Part shown: positions 13,686 to 24,420 of the stretch, one piece after another
Position numbering within the stretch: the stretch's first letter is position 1
How the letters are laid out: every line of letters begins with the position of its first letter
Assembly: GCA_028023455.1 (NCBI GenBank)
Contig: JAQFVV010012513.1
Coordinates: 2,664,001 to 2,728,000 of the forward strand
Direction: 5' to 3'
DNA length: 64,000 nucleotides
DNA from: Epiperipatus broadwayi
Lineage: Eukaryota > Onychophora > Udeonychophora > Euonychophora > Peripatidae
Position numbers and translations under genes: made by a program
The notes under the pieces: generated by a model
What the model saw: the letters and a program-made list of their open reading frames with translations, nothing else
Databases searched by the model: none
What the model was told of the DNA's origin: nothing

Positions 13686-13773
13686 GTAGGTAGGTAGGTG
13701 GGTGGGTGGGTGGGTGGGCGGGCGGGCGGGCGGCGGTCGGGTAGGTAGGTAGGTAGGTAGGTAGACAGACAGA
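13546..13773. repeat. GATA-derived tetranucleotide microsatellite with G-rich core
   Basis: The repeat passes through related tetramers in order: GATA (interrupted by GATG and one GGGG), GGTA, GGTG, GGGC, then GGTA again and GACA. Minus-strand ORFs here are translated repeat (YLSI units) and not genes. The G-rich core is annotated separately. Confidence 0.95.
13697..13735 (+). other. Potential G-quadruplex run inside microsatellite
   Basis: At least seven GGG runs separated by single T or C bases are followed by a GGCGG. Single-base loops are the most stable loop class for parallel G-quadruplexes. It is striking in a sequence that is otherwise strongly A/T-rich. No promoter or gene is visible nearby. 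Confidence 0.7.
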
Positions 13774-14337
13774 CTGACAATAACTACAGTTTAATTGATA
13801 AGTTTCATATTTAGTGCCCTCACAACATTGACACAAACTGCTTGATGGAAGAATATCAATAATATTTATTAGTTATTCAGTAGACTAAAGATTATCAACT
13901 TAATGAATAATTTTTCTGTAGTGTATTTTCATTACACCATTCTCATGCAAGGTAGGGACTAGTTTATTTTCCACCTTTAATATATTGCAGAGGACTGTCA
14001 TCATAAACATACGATCTTAACTTGTAACAAAGATGTCTAATGAATGATTAATAAAAAAATATTAATCTATTTTTTTAAGTTTTTTTTTCTTATCCAATTC
14101 TAATGATATATGTAGATTATGCATAGAAGCTACTATAAATTGATAGTATCTAATATGGTAAGCTATTAGTTTCATAAATTGTGTCAAGAGCGTTATCCAT
14201 AAGTCACTAATTCAAATAAAGTTATAAAATTTGATCTTATAACTGGTTGATTTTAATGAAATACACAATAATATGGATAATATTATTTAATTTTGAATAT
14301 TAGAAAGTAAGCTAACCAACTGTTTAGTGGTGTTAGT

Positions 14338-14424
14338 AATATATATATATAAACAAAAAAAATATAACTAACCAAAGGAGATATATATAAACAAAAAAAA
14401 TATAACTAACCAAAGGAGATATAT
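14338..14424. repeat. Two-copy tandem repeat of about 46 bp
   Basis: The segment ATATATAAACAAAAAAAATA followed by TAACTAACCAAAGGAG is repeated back to back. It is a simple local duplication adjoining a TA run. Confidence 0.8.
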
Positions 14425-14589
14425 AAATAAATAAAAAAGAAAACTCAAATTCTTTTACACAGCTGAGTTTAATATTTCAACTAGAGGACTGCTTATCAAC
14501 AGACAACACAGCCAAAACTACATATTTTATTGGAACCAGTCTTGGTTGTAATATTAATAGCAGCTGCACAGACAAGTAATTGTGTTCTT

Positions 14590-14700
14590 CTTATAAGAGA
14601 TCCCACATTTATTGTTAAAAGAAGGTTGCCTTAAAAATAGTTTGCAATTGTTGATTGTTATTGATATTGGGATTGTCTAAGTGTTGCCTAGCTTTTAATG
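14590..14700 (+). repeat. Dispersed repeat E, copy 1
   Basis: It shares the pieces TTGTTAAAAGAAGGTTGCC, TTGTTGATTGTTA and GATATTGGGATTGTCTAAG with a minus-strand copy at 27424-27511 and plus copies at 37335-37435 and 37640-37740. It is non-coding and the ends are not defined. It may be an old SINE or a fragment of a larger element. Confidence 0.55.
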
Positions 14701-15100
14701 ATACACACAGACACACACACATATATATATATATATTGTAAACTTTTTTACAGTACAAAATATTATGTAAACATAATAAAAAAAAGTCATCTTTAAATGT
14801 GCATATATTTGTAATGCTGACAAGAATGGATTCCCAGTTGTGCCTCTAGACTAAATTGTTCATTAAATATTAACTTAGATGCTTCCAACTGGGACAATGA
14901 TATCCATTATTTAGTAGGTGTTAGCAATACCTAATTAAATTTATATCAAATTCATTTTTCCAAAGTAGAGTCAGTAAAACCCATTTTTAATAATCTTGTT
15001 CTAAGATACAGCTCTTCATTAATATGATATTAAAACTATCTAGACTTTGTACCTTACTGATGCAGCATTTGGAGATGTCTTTCTTGCATATATATATATA

Positions 15101-15502
15101 TATGAAAACAAAAAAACACAAGTTAAAAAACAACGCTTTTATTTATGATAACAGATGGCGTTCTACCAAAAACACCATCAAGCGTAGTTTTCTGTTTACA
15201 TAAACGTTAGAGTGAGCATTCACTATCTCTAACTTTAATTCCACTTTCAAATCATGATTTCAAGCTATTTGCTATCGTCAGTGAAAGACAGGAATAAGAA
15301 ACTAGATCTAAACACAAACTCTGAACATTTATGAAACAGTTTCTATTTAGCTTGCAAGCGTGAATCATTTAGACACATTAATGTCTTCAAACTCAGCATA
15401 GCAAGCCAGATAGCTACATGGGTCTGATCTCAGTTCAGCATCACCACATAGTAGAAGCCTCTGCAATATACATCATTGCAAGAAAGACCTCAAAGGTACA
15501 TT
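15101..15502 (-). repeat. Family B ribozyme repeat, unit 1
   Basis: First of three head-to-tail units that read on the minus strand if the ribozyme gives the sense. It is slightly shorter than unit 2 because it lacks the ACTTGCTA segment after the AACAAAAAAACACAAG start. A TA run lies immediately upstream. Preceding DNA at about 15062-15090 (AGATGTCTTTCTTGCA) resembles the unit's far end in inverse orientation (GAGGTCTTTCTTGCA at about 16320). Confidence 0.85.
15244..15287 (-). ncRNA. Family B hammerhead ribozyme motif, unit 1
   Basis: Reading the minus strand: CTTTCA, CTGACGA, hairpin TAGC-AAATA-GCTT, GAAA, self-complementary TCATGA helix III, then the cleavage triplet ATT, then TGAAAG. Helix I is six perfect pairs (CTTTCA/TGAAAG). 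All conserved core boxes are present; ATT satisfies the NUH rule but is less usual than the ATC in units 2-4. Confidence 0.75.
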
Positions 15503-15911
15503 TATGAAAAACAAAAAAACACAAGTTAAAAAACTTGCTAACGCTTGTATTTATGATAACAGATGGCGTTCTACCAAAAACACCATCAAGCATAGTTTTC
15601 TGTTTACATAAACGTCAGAGCGAGCATTCACTATCTCTAACTTTAATTCCACTTTCAGATCATGATTTCAAGCTATTTGCTATCGTCAGTGAAAGACAGG
15701 AATAAGAAACTAGATCTAAACACAAACTCTGAGCATTTATGAAACAGTTTCTATTTAGCTTGCAAGCGTGAATCTTTTAGACACGTTAATGTCTTCAAAC
15801 TCAGCATAGCAAGCCAGATAGCTACATGGGTCTGATCTCAGTTCAGCATCACCACATAGTAGAAGCCTCTGCAATATACATCATTGCAAGAAAGACCTCA
15901 AAGGTACATTT
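15503..15911 (-). repeat. Family B ribozyme repeat, unit 2
   Basis: A 409-bp unit nearly identical to unit 3 over their shared length. The high identity inside an otherwise decayed region points to recent amplification or gene conversion. There is no ORF. The unit contains one complete hammerhead core (15652-15695). Confidence 0.9.
15652..15695 (-). ncRNA. Family B hammerhead ribozyme motif, unit 2
   Basis: Helix I is CTTTCA/TGAAAG (6 bp). The core is CTGACGA and GAAA. Helix II is AGC/GCU with a five-base loop, closed by a U-U mismatch next to the core. Helix III is the palindrome ATCATGAT, and cleavage would follow ATC. Short palindromic helix III is typical of hammerheads that act as dimers in Penelope-like elements (family knowledge). 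Confidence 0.8.
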
Positions 15912-16263
15912 ATGAAAAACAAAAAAACACAAGTTAAAAAACTTGCTAATGCTTGTATTTATGATAACAGATGGCATTCTACCAAAAACACCATCAAGCA
16001 TAGTTTTCTGTTTACATAAACGTCAGAGTGAGCATTCACTATCTCTAACTTTAATTCCACTTTCAGATCATGATTTCAAGCTATTTGCTATCGTCAGTGA
16101 AAGACAGGAATAAGAAACTAGATCTAAACACAAACTCTGAGCATTTATGAAACAGTTTCTATTTAGCTTGCAAGCATGAATCTTTTAGACATGTTAATGT
16201 CTTCAAACCCAGCATAGCAAGCCAGATAACTACATGGGTCTGATCTCAGTTCAGCATCACCAC
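15912..16263 (-). repeat. Family B ribozyme repeat, unit 3 (truncated)
   Basis: It matches unit 2 until it stops at CAGCATCACCACA (about 16263), losing roughly the last 55 bp, and joins directly to the inverted unit 4. The abrupt junction suggests template switching or a recombination breakpoint. Confidence 0.85.
16060..16103 (-). ncRNA. Family B hammerhead ribozyme motif, unit 3
   Basis: The core is identical to unit 2: CTTTCA/TGAAAG helix I, CTGACGA, GAAA, ATCATGAT palindrome, ATC cleavage triplet. Confidence 0.8.
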
Positions 16264-16665
16264 AGAGTTAGCAAGTTTTTTAACTTGTGTTTTTTTTTGT
16301 TTTTCATAAATGTACCTTTGAGGTCTTTCTTGCAATGATGTATATTGCAGAGGCTTCTACTATGTGGTGATGCTGAACTGAGATCAGACCCATGTAGCTA
16401 TCTGGCTTGCTATGCTGAGTTTGAAGACATTAACGTGTCTAAAAGATTCACGCTTGCAAGCTAAATAGAAACTGTTTCATAAATGCTCAGAGTTTGTGTT
16501 TAGATCTAGTTTCTTATTCCTGTCTTTCACTGACGATAGCAAATAGCTTGAAATCATGATCTGAAAGTGGAATTAAAGTTAGAGATAGTGAATGCTCGCT
16601 CTGACGTTTATGTAAACAGAAAACTATGCTTGACGATGTTTATGGTAGAACGCCATCTGTTATCA
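16264..16665 (+). repeat. Family B ribozyme repeat, unit 4 (inverted)
   Basis: It is the reverse complement of units 1-3, so the array ends as a long inverted repeat with unit 3 (arms over 300 bp). The far end is cut at a TA tract (16666-16686), losing the outermost part of the unit. Confidence 0.85.
16524..16567 (+). ncRNA. Family B hammerhead ribozyme motif, unit 4
   Basis: Same boxes on the plus strand: CTTTCA at 16524-16529, CTGACGA, GAAA, palindrome ATCATGAT, cleavage triplet ATC ending at 16561, and TGAAAG at 16562-16567. Confidence 0.8.
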
Positions 16666-16686
16666 TATATATATATATATATATAT

Positions 16687-17533
16687 TATTAAACCCAACA
16701 CTTCCATGTCTTAATTAAACTATTAGGATGTTGTCAAGGCAACAGTACAATTAGGTAGAAAATAAAAACTATTTTAATATGCTTATTTAAGATCTCAAAT
16801 AGATTGTAAATAATTCTAATGATTGTAACAAATTTTAGTTAAATCCTTTTAGTCCTTGTTTGATTTTTGATAAGTGTTTTAAATTATTGCCTAATTGTTA
16901 TATTGCCTTGACAAGTTATATATTATTGTCTAGTGCAGGAGTAGCTAAACCTTATGTTATTAAAAGCCACATGGTAAAATTGAGATATTTTCAAGAACCA
17001 CAATTAAATTTTTAAAGGATTCAACAGTATATCCAATAAATCAAATTATAAAGTTAAGAAATTGCCACAGTTAATTACTATATGGTTTCTACTCTGTGTG
17101 TTACTTGATTAAATCTTTTTCAACTATCTTAAATATAAAATGTCCTTTAACTCTATGATTCTGATAGATATTGCTTCAAAGAATACTGTGATGGAATTAC
17201 TGTGCATTGGATTTAGATAACTGTTTTAAAACTATTTTTAGTATTATTAAACCAGATTTACTTTTGTTTGATGTATAAATTAAAAATAAAGTAAATTAGA
17301 ATTATTAGTTTAAAATATTTTGAAGACATAAGCAGTCCACAGACAAAAACAACATACAAGATGACAAAAGTGTATGTGATCACTTATTTGTAGATGCTTT
17401 GATTATGGGTTGCTTATTAGCAATAAGCAAAAATGTTGCATGAATTCATACCTCAGTTTAATATGTGATGTTTATTTGGCAAATATTTCTATAGGAATTA
17501 TTAAAACAATATATATTCATGTTTAATGTTTAA
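16687..17533. other. AT-rich DNA, no gene recognised
   Basis: There is no recognisable gene. Short echoes of dispersed repeat E occur (GATGTTGTCAAGGCAACAG about 16727-16748, TTGCCTTGACAAG about 16903-16916). Nothing else can be supported. Confidence 0.5.
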
Positions 17534-17893
17534 TTGAAGGTTTATAGATACTTGCATTTTAGTATTAATTATATATTTGACTATTTCCATTATCTAATAT
17601 TAAATACTGAATGTTTTTAAAAAAATTCAAATATTATTTAAACTTTTCAAATCTATTCAAGTGTTAGTAATAACACACAAGTTACTATATAACACAACAT
17701 TTTGGGTAGTAATGCTGGCCTGGTCAGTAAAAATACTAGTAAGAAATAGAGTTTGGACTTTTAGATTTTATGAATATTGCCTGCTGACATTTTCAATTTT
17801 TTTTTTTTAATTAAAAAAATACATATTTACTTTATTTCCAATTTTTACATCAAATGAATGTAAAATTATCAAAATAATACTGAAGATTGGAGG

Positions 17894-18549
17894 GGTGCTA
17901 ATTACTCTAACAAGTCTTATTGATAAATGCCACAAAAGAAAGCATTTAAAAATCTCTATCTAGAAATTATCCCCAATCCTCAGACCATTGGTTTCATGTG
18001 TTTGCAATCCTCAGTGAGGCGCTATGGTAGTTTTAGATACTAGATCTAAAAATACCATCTCAAAGCCAGCATTTATGTAAAAGTTAACTATTAAGTAGAA
18101 AATCTAAAATTTCCAGAGACATATGTTTTCAAACCCAGCTAACTAACTTAAATAGCTATATGGGGATGAGAAATATTTATCCAAACCATCTATTAATAGC
18201 CTTTAGTAATATAACTATATAAATATAACCATATAAATATATTGTTAAGGCTATTAATATATGGTTTGTCTGAAGATTTCTCAGCCCCATTTAGCTATTT
18301 AAGTTAGATAGTTGGGTTTGAAAACATATAGATATCAGAAAATTTCAAATGTTCTACTTAATAGTTAACTATTAAATAAATGCTGGCGTTGAGTTGGTAT
18401 TTTTAGATCGAGTGTTTAAAATTACCTTAGTGCCTCATTGAAGATTGCCAAAGCATGGTCTGAGGATTGGGGATAATTTCTAGATATAGATTTCTAAATG
18501 CTTTCTTTTGCAGTATTTATCAATAAGCCTTGTTAGAACAATTAGCACC
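17894..18549. mobile_element. Family D foldback element (arms about 320 bp)
   Basis: GTGCTAATT... at the left and ...AATTAGCAC at the right are the tips of a 656-bp imperfect palindrome. Both arms contain the CCCCAATCCTCAGACCAT segment, TAGATCTAAA/TTTTAGATC and the GCCAGCATTTATG segment. The arm layout parallels family B (TAGATCTAAA, then GCATTTATG, TCTTCAAAC/GTTTTCAAAC and AGCTA-ATGGG), so B and D appear to be diverged relatives. Confidence 0.7.
17978..18019 (-). ncRNA. Family D hammerhead-like motif
   Basis: Minus strand: CCTCA, CTGAGGA, a poor helix II, GAAA, self-complementary helix III (ACCA-A-TGGT), triplet GTC, then TGAGG. Helix I pairs five for five (CCTCA/TGAGG). The opposite arm (about 18433-18470) has lost the core (TTGAAGA instead of CTGAGGA). 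Helix II is degenerate, so activity is doubtful. Confidence 0.55.
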
Positions 18550-19085
18550 ACTCATTATTTTTATTTAAAAGCATATAAAATTGGGTTATATGATGTATGA
18601 CTTTATTTTATTTATTCATACTGAAGATAGTTCTAAACATCTATTTAAAGCCAAAGTACAGCAAATATATCACAGGGTTTTGGGAAACAATGTCTATTAG
18701 AATCATAGGGTTAAGTAGCACTTTATATTTAATGTGTATATCATTAAACATATGTTCAGCTGAGAAAATATAAAAATATTAGACTGAAAAGAAACAGTAC
18801 AAAAAAGACAATTCAAAACAGTTGCTCCCATGATAATGCAAACAATTTCACAAGACAAATCATTGTGATAATGTATAATGTTTGAAAGTCACTAACTAAT
18901 CTTGCTCTTAAAAAATAATAAAGTAAAGAAATCAGGAAGGGATAATAAACCTTGTTGTATACTAACCTGTGAGCTATTAATAACAGTTCAATGTATTTGA
19001 AAAGTTTAAATAATGTTTGAATTTTTCTAAAGACATTCAATACTCATATTAGATTATGGAAATTGTCTAACATATAATTAACTAT

Positions 19086-20339
19086 GTTCATGTTTACTCT
19101 TAGATTTTTTTGAATATGTTTCATTTCTACTAATATAACTTAAGAAATTTGAAAATAACAATAAAAATTAAAATAATATTGTAATTCATGGAATGCTCTA
19201 TTAAGCACAATCATATGAAATTTTTGTGATATTTTTATTATTATAAATGCAATTTTAAATTTTAGAACAGAATTTTACTACCTTTTTGATGAATTTGTAA
19301 TTGTTTGATTAAATTTAAAAAATGGAAGTTATTCAACAATGATTTCATTTATTTATTTTTTACAAAACTGTTAACACAATTAGCCAATAAAAAGGATACT
19401 TGTATATTATCCTGTTTACTAAGCTTGGCAGCCATTTTATTTTGTATTATACAGGTTATGGGCATAGTATGAATATTTAAAATGAAATAGCTGACAACAA
19501 TCACTCATATTTAATATTTACATTCTTTTGTTTTATTATTTTAAAATATCTGCAAAAAATAATTGTAATATTTCTACTTCATTTATTAATTTTTGTACTA
19601 CATCAACTTATTAATATAAAAACAATAAAATTAACCATTATTATATAAAGATTTAGGATCTTTCAAATTATCAGTGTCTGTAATGATATATTAGTCATTA
19701 TTTTCTTACCATGGAGTGATTAGGACATTACACTAGAAAATACTTTCTTATATTTTTAAAAATAAAACATATACGTATAAAACAATAGTACAAAAATGTA
19801 AACTTTTGATTTTTAATAATTATTATGTAAACATTGTTTAAATATATTCATGAATTTAAGAAACTTTACAAAATATATTTTTAGTTAATCCAAAATTATC
19901 TCAAAATAATCTCACAAATAATATGGACACTGATACCAAAAAGTCATTTAAAGAAAAAAATGTAGTACTTAAATCTCTTTTATTTTGTGGGTATCTGATT
20001 TCATTAAATTAAAAAAAATTAATAAGTACACACATTTTTGAATTTAATATATATATAATTCAATAGATGGGATATATAAATGGTTTTTTCAAAAAATATA
20101 ATTACATTTTTTTTTAGGTTTCTCTAACTGAAGTCAATGGGTTTATGTTCTGTATAGCTAAAATCATCTTGTATAGTTTTTTAATAAAATTCAGTTTATC
20201 AAATAAAATTTATTTACATATCTGAATGCATGTTTATTGTATATATATATATATATGACCAGTAAAAAGTGCATTATTTTTTATCTACAACATATTAGAG
20301 TCACTGTATTAATATAGTTAACAATTTGAATGTTGGCAC

Positions 20340-20392
<53 letters not shown>

Positions 20393-21114
20393 ATGTAAAA
20401 CACTTCAAATTTATTTATCTTATGATTGGTTTATTAAGTAAATGCATACTTTCAAACTAATGCAAGAGATAATTGTTTTTGCTTATAAAGAACAGATAAC
20501 TTTTCTCTATAAGCAAAAAAAAATGTCTTATACTTGTGAAAGTATTTATTTACTTAATAATTCAATCATATCAAAAATAACCTCAAATTATTACATATTA
20601 TTAAAACACTGGGTATAAATATTAATAAACATAACATTTTGAAACTATTTATAAAAGCAAAGAAAGACTTTTATGAGTCTCAGTATATCCTAACACCACA
20701 TTTATTTATTAGTCATCCATAAAGCATAAAATTACCATATACACTTGCTATATCGGAACTTACAGAGGTGGGCTACTGAAGTAAGTAATGCTAACAATGG
20801 ACGAATTTAAATCAACACTAGATGTAGAAAATTGTTAATGAAAAACAGCCATTGATTTAACAACAACATACAGTGTACAGTTATTTCTACTGATTTTAGA
20901 ATGTTATGAATTATAAACAAGTCATATTAATAAAATTAAAATATAGTCTGAAATGGAAATGATTTTTCATGTGTGTGGAAACTGGAAATATCACATTTTT
21001 GTAAACATCTTTACAAATAAAACAAGTATTTCCCATAAAGAATTATACACAATGATCTATGTCTGATTTGCAATCTTGTTTTGGTTTATTATTACTAGAT
21101 GGTGTGGTTTCACT
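19086..21114. other. AT-rich DNA with a TA microsatellite
   Basis: There is no recognisable gene. TA/TG repeats occur at about 20341-20393, with a shorter TA run at 20240-20257. Small ORFs have no motifs. Confidence 0.55.
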
Positions 21115-21310
21115 TTCTAATCATCACATTAACAACAGAAAGCATTCCATACAGTAGTATGACCCAGTTCACGACTTACTAATCAATGGATGCAAGAAGG
21201 TTTGTGCATTAAACCTATATCCTCAGATCAGTTTCTAGCTTGCAGCATTCATCAGTGTGGAGCTTTGGATTTGAGAGCACTGAACTTTGAACTTAAGATC
21301 TAATGCAATC
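21115..21310 (-). mobile_element. Family C fragment
   Basis: It shares with the complete family C elements the outer segment CATACAGTAGTATGACCCAG, the CTAATCAATGGATGCAAGAAGG segment in pieces, TTTGTGCATTAAAACC-like text and the hammerhead block. Only one arm is present. It lies about 140 bp before the left target duplication of the 21.5-kb Penelope-like element. Confidence 0.6.
21221..21260 (-). ncRNA. Family C hammerhead motif
   Basis: Minus strand: CCACA, CTGATGA, degraded helix II, GAAA, ACTGAT, triplet ATC, TGAGG. The catalytic boxes are intact. Helix I has one mismatch and helix III one mismatch, so the fold is weakened. Confidence 0.55.
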
Positions 21311-21438
21311 TCTAAGTAATACATATTTAGTTAATTATAATGTTCTGGGACATTACTGTATAGAGACTTTTCTATCGATATTAACAGCTTGTGTAAACAT
21401 AAGAATTGGTAATCATGTGATGTTTTGTGGTTTTAAAT

Positions 21439-21453
21439 AACGTCATTATCAGG
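21439..21453. repeat. Left target-site duplication of Penelope-like element 1
   Basis: AACGTCATTATCAGG here matches AACATCATTATCAGG at 25253-25267 in 14 of 15 positions. The pair brackets the composite element exactly. Confidence 0.8.
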
Positions 21454-21579
21454 TTGTATTTTTATATTGGACTAGTTCCATCATCTAATATGTGTATTGA
21501 ATGTCTTTAGAAAAATTAAACTTTATTTAAATATTCCAAATACATTCAACTGCTAGTAATAGCACATCAAACATCTTAT

Positions 21580-21632
21580 TATATGCACAACATTTTGAGA
21601 GGTATTATTCTCCCCTCTTCAGCGGTTGCTGG
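21580..21632 (-). ncRNA. PLE terminal hammerhead-like motif, left end of element 1
   Basis: Minus strand: CTGAAGA, hairpin GGGGAG...CCTCTC, AAAA (for GAAA), then TGTTGTGC. A few bases after the core box are lost relative to element 2. See 42635-42698 for the best-preserved stem I. Confidence 0.45.
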
Positions 21633-21654
21633 ACTGACTAGTGACAGTACTAGC

Positions 21655-21733
21655 ATGGGATTTGAACCTATATCCTTAGATTCTTGAGTATTGAATTTTA
21701 AAATAAAGCTCTAACCAACTGAACCATCCTGCC
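21655..21733 (-). repeat. tRNA-like segment in PLE terminal repeat
   Basis: On the minus strand an A-box (TGGTTCAGTTGGTTAGAGC) is followed about 45 bp later by a B-box-like AGGTTCAAATCC, the layout of an internal RNA polymerase III promoter. The same block is in the other arm on the plus strand (24941-25018) and in element 2. It is part of the mobile element and not a tRNA gene. Confidence 0.65.
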
Positions 21734-21889
21734 AAAGGCAACATTCAGTAGAAATTTCATATATTTGTCTATGAGGTTCCTTCTGATGTCTTCACTTTTT
21801 TCCCTTAAGAACAAAGTTGATTAGTGTTTTCCATATATTAAGTATAGTCACACTAAGTTGGCTTTTGGGATTTTTTTTGTTATTGTCAT

Positions 21890-24420
21890 GTGAGCAGCTT
21901 CTTTAAATTTCTTCTTTGTACCTTTTCTTCTCTATCCAATATTTTTTGTATTTTCCCAATTGAACATCTGTTCATTGGCATATACATAGTCTGCTACATT
22001 AGACACATGTGTTTTCTCTCTTCTAATCATCAGCTTGCATTCTTGCAAGCACTTCTCAATGGGATGTCTGGTCTCACCAATATACATTCTTCCACATTAA
22101 CATGGTATTTCATAGATGTAGTTTTTTTTCTTTTCAGCATTTCAAGTTTAGACTTTGTAGATGTTAGAATTCCTCATAGGGTGGTATAGCTCTGGAAAAC
22201 TGTACTGATGTTATACTGATTTCAGATTTTCCTTAATTTGTCTACTATTTTTAGAATGTATAGATACACTACAGTTCCAATAATTGGCTTTTCTCTTGAT
22301 GGTTTTTTTTGTTGTCTATTTAAATTTTTTTTTAATAACAGCTGATGGATAACCATTTTTCATAAAACTTTGTTCTATATAGATCTTTTCTTTTTCCAAA
22401 TCGCTGGTTTCTGAACAAGCGTCTTTTGCTCTGTTCCACAGTAATAGTATAACTCCATGTTTTGTGTTTCTGGTGTGATTAGATATATAGGCTAGGTATT
22501 TTTCTGTTTGTGTAGGCTTTGGTAAACTGTAGTTTTGATTTTGCCATGAGGAAGTCTGTTCACAAGAACATGTAAGAATGCCAATGTTTGTTCTTGTTCT
22601 GATTCTATTGTGAAATAATTGAAGGGGATATATTGTTGATGTGTTTCCAGTATTTTTGTAGCAGTTCTTCACCATGTGTCCATACAACAAATGTATCATA
22701 CACATAGCAAAGCCAAACTTTAGGTGGAAATGGAGTTGTTTTTATGGGTAAAGTTTCAAGTTCTTCCATTTAAATATTGCTAATCAAGAAAGATGATGGG
22801 CAGCCCATATATATTCCTTGATTTTGTTGGAAGAATTCTGGGTTATATTGAAAGTAGGTTGTTTTTTTGTGCAGAATGTTAATAGTTTGATTATACTATT
22901 AACAGGAAGAGCTATTCTGGTTTGTAAACTATTATCATCATTTAACCTATTCCTTATGGTAGACAATGCTTTTTTGCATGGTACATTCGTGAATAAACTT
23001 TCCACATCATAGCTTACCAGTAAGTCATTTCTTGATTAATTCTACAAAGTGTATAGAATCCCTCACAAAAAACTGGGTGATGTATGCCAAAGACTTAGAA
23101 CTTTGAGAAGAAATCTTGACAAATTTTGGCAAGATGAATCTCTAGAACTAGCAATAGGTCTTAATGAAACATGAACATTATGGATTTTAGAAAGACCATA
23201 AAGATGAGGAATTTTACAGAAATATGATATTTTACTTTTTTCTGAATCAGTGAAGTATTTGCAATGCTTTCTGAGTAATACTTGTAACTTTGTTTCCATA
23301 CTCAGTATTGGATTTTTGCCACTTTTCTATATTAGCCTGCAAGGAGTTCTTCTATTTTGTTGTCATGAACAATTGTATCCATTACAACTATTGCATTGCC
23401 ATTATCAATAGTGAGAATAATTATAGATTTATCTACTTTGAGAGATTTAATTGATTTCCTCTCACCATAGGATATATTTGATTTCAATTTATGTTAATTG
23501 TCAAGTGTTCTATTTATTCTCCAGCATAATTCTGCTTCTTCTTCTAAAGGCAATTTTTGAGTGACTTCCTCAGTGGCTGCCATTATATCTAATAAGGGGA
23601 TATTAGATGGTGTTATGGCAAAGTTTAATTCTCTTTCAAAAACAGAAATTTCAGTATCTGTTAGAAGTTTAGAACTGAGATTTTTAACAGATGAAGTTGG
23701 TACATCACTTGGTACATTATCATTTTTGATATGTCCATGTAGATTAGCAAGTTTATTCTTTTGACATTCTTTTATTTTTCCATGTAATGTAAATTATGAT
23801 TTTCTTACTGCTTGAGAAACTCTCGTGTAGTCTTCATCAGTAATTTTATTTTTTAGAAAACAGTCATCTACATTATTAATGAAATGCATTGTTTGATACT
23901 TTGAAAACTTTTAAATATTTATTCTCTCTCTTAACAGAGCTTCATTTGCTCTGTAAGTAATTTTCTCAGCTCTCCAAGAGGAATTGGTTTTGGTTGCAAA
24001 CCTTTAGGAATTAACCATTCAGATTTACATTTACATAAGAAAGTTAATTTCAGATTTTTCTTCACCATTAACAACTATGTAAGATTTAATATGCTTGACG
24101 TATATAGTGAAATTAAATTCTTAAAAAATTGCAATTATATTTCTTAAGACTAAGCTCTTTCAGAGCTTTCATCTTCATATTCATAGCCTTCATGAATATG
24201 GAGATGAAAGCTTTGAAAGTACTTAGCCTTAAGAAATATTATTGCAATTTTTTAAGAATTTAATTTCACTATATACGTCAAGCGTATTAAATCTTACATA
24301 AGAAAGTTAAATGATTTTCTACTTTGGCCAGCTTTAAACATATTTTTTCATAATGTCTAAAGTTTGATATAATATCAGGTACATACCGAATACCTAGTGC
24401 TTTCCTGAAGGTTTGTTATG
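21890..24420 (-). pseudogene. PLE polyprotein: reverse transcriptase + GIY-YIG endonuclease (broken)
   Basis: It would copy element RNA into DNA at a nicked target. Reading the minus strand in shifted frames: an N-terminal stretch (ALGIRYVPDIISNFRHYEK), then DKSIIILTIDNGNAIVVMD (about 23400), then PHLYGLSKIHN (about 23180-23215), SYDVESLFTNVP (about 22970-23015), SNIYMEELETLPIK, then a catalytic region reading CYVYD where the family has CYxDD (about 22690-22710). The C-terminal GIY-YIG part (about 21970-22160) retains LEMLKRK and MKYHVNVEECIL. Several frameshifts, stops and the altered catalytic aspartates mean it is inactive. The intact relative is element 2 (41694-42533), which supplies clearer motifs. 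Confidence 0.8.
24048..24293. mobile_element. 246-bp palindromic insertion with 17-bp target duplication
   Basis: TTACATAAGAAAGTTAA occurs at 24031-24047 and again at 24294-24310, exactly. Removing one copy plus the insert restores the PLE reading on either side (NHLTFL followed by CKCKSEW). The insert is mostly a palindrome (24076-24300, both arms containing GTAAGATTTAATATGCTTGACG or its complement, one mismatch) plus a 28-bp left extension. There is no coding capacity and no tail. A 17-bp exact duplication suggests LINE- or PLE-type target-primed insertion. Confidence 0.8.

Larger units (their letters stand above)
17534..19085. mobile_element. Internally deleted Penelope-like derivative
   Basis: The left end (TGAAGGTTTA..., then TTTGACTATTTCCATTATC) and the right end (reverse complement, GATTATGGAAATTGTCTAAC) match the inverted ends of the Penelope-like element at 21454-25252. 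Between 18750 and 19000 a stretch matches the inverted arm of that element (AACATATGTTCAGCTGAGAA, AAATATTAGACTGAAAAG). The coding core is missing and a separate foldback sits in the middle (17894-18549). Confidence 0.65.

Noticed and set aside
13537-13836. ORFs rich in YLSI/YLPT on the minus strand, and similar ORFs at 26601-27348
   Set aside because: They are translations of tetranucleotide microsatellites; any open frame through such repeats gives this protein.
22818-23012. Plus-strand ORFs inside Penelope element 1 (also 21890-22189 and 23561-23764)
   Set aside because: They are antisense shadows of the reverse transcriptase and endonuclease region.
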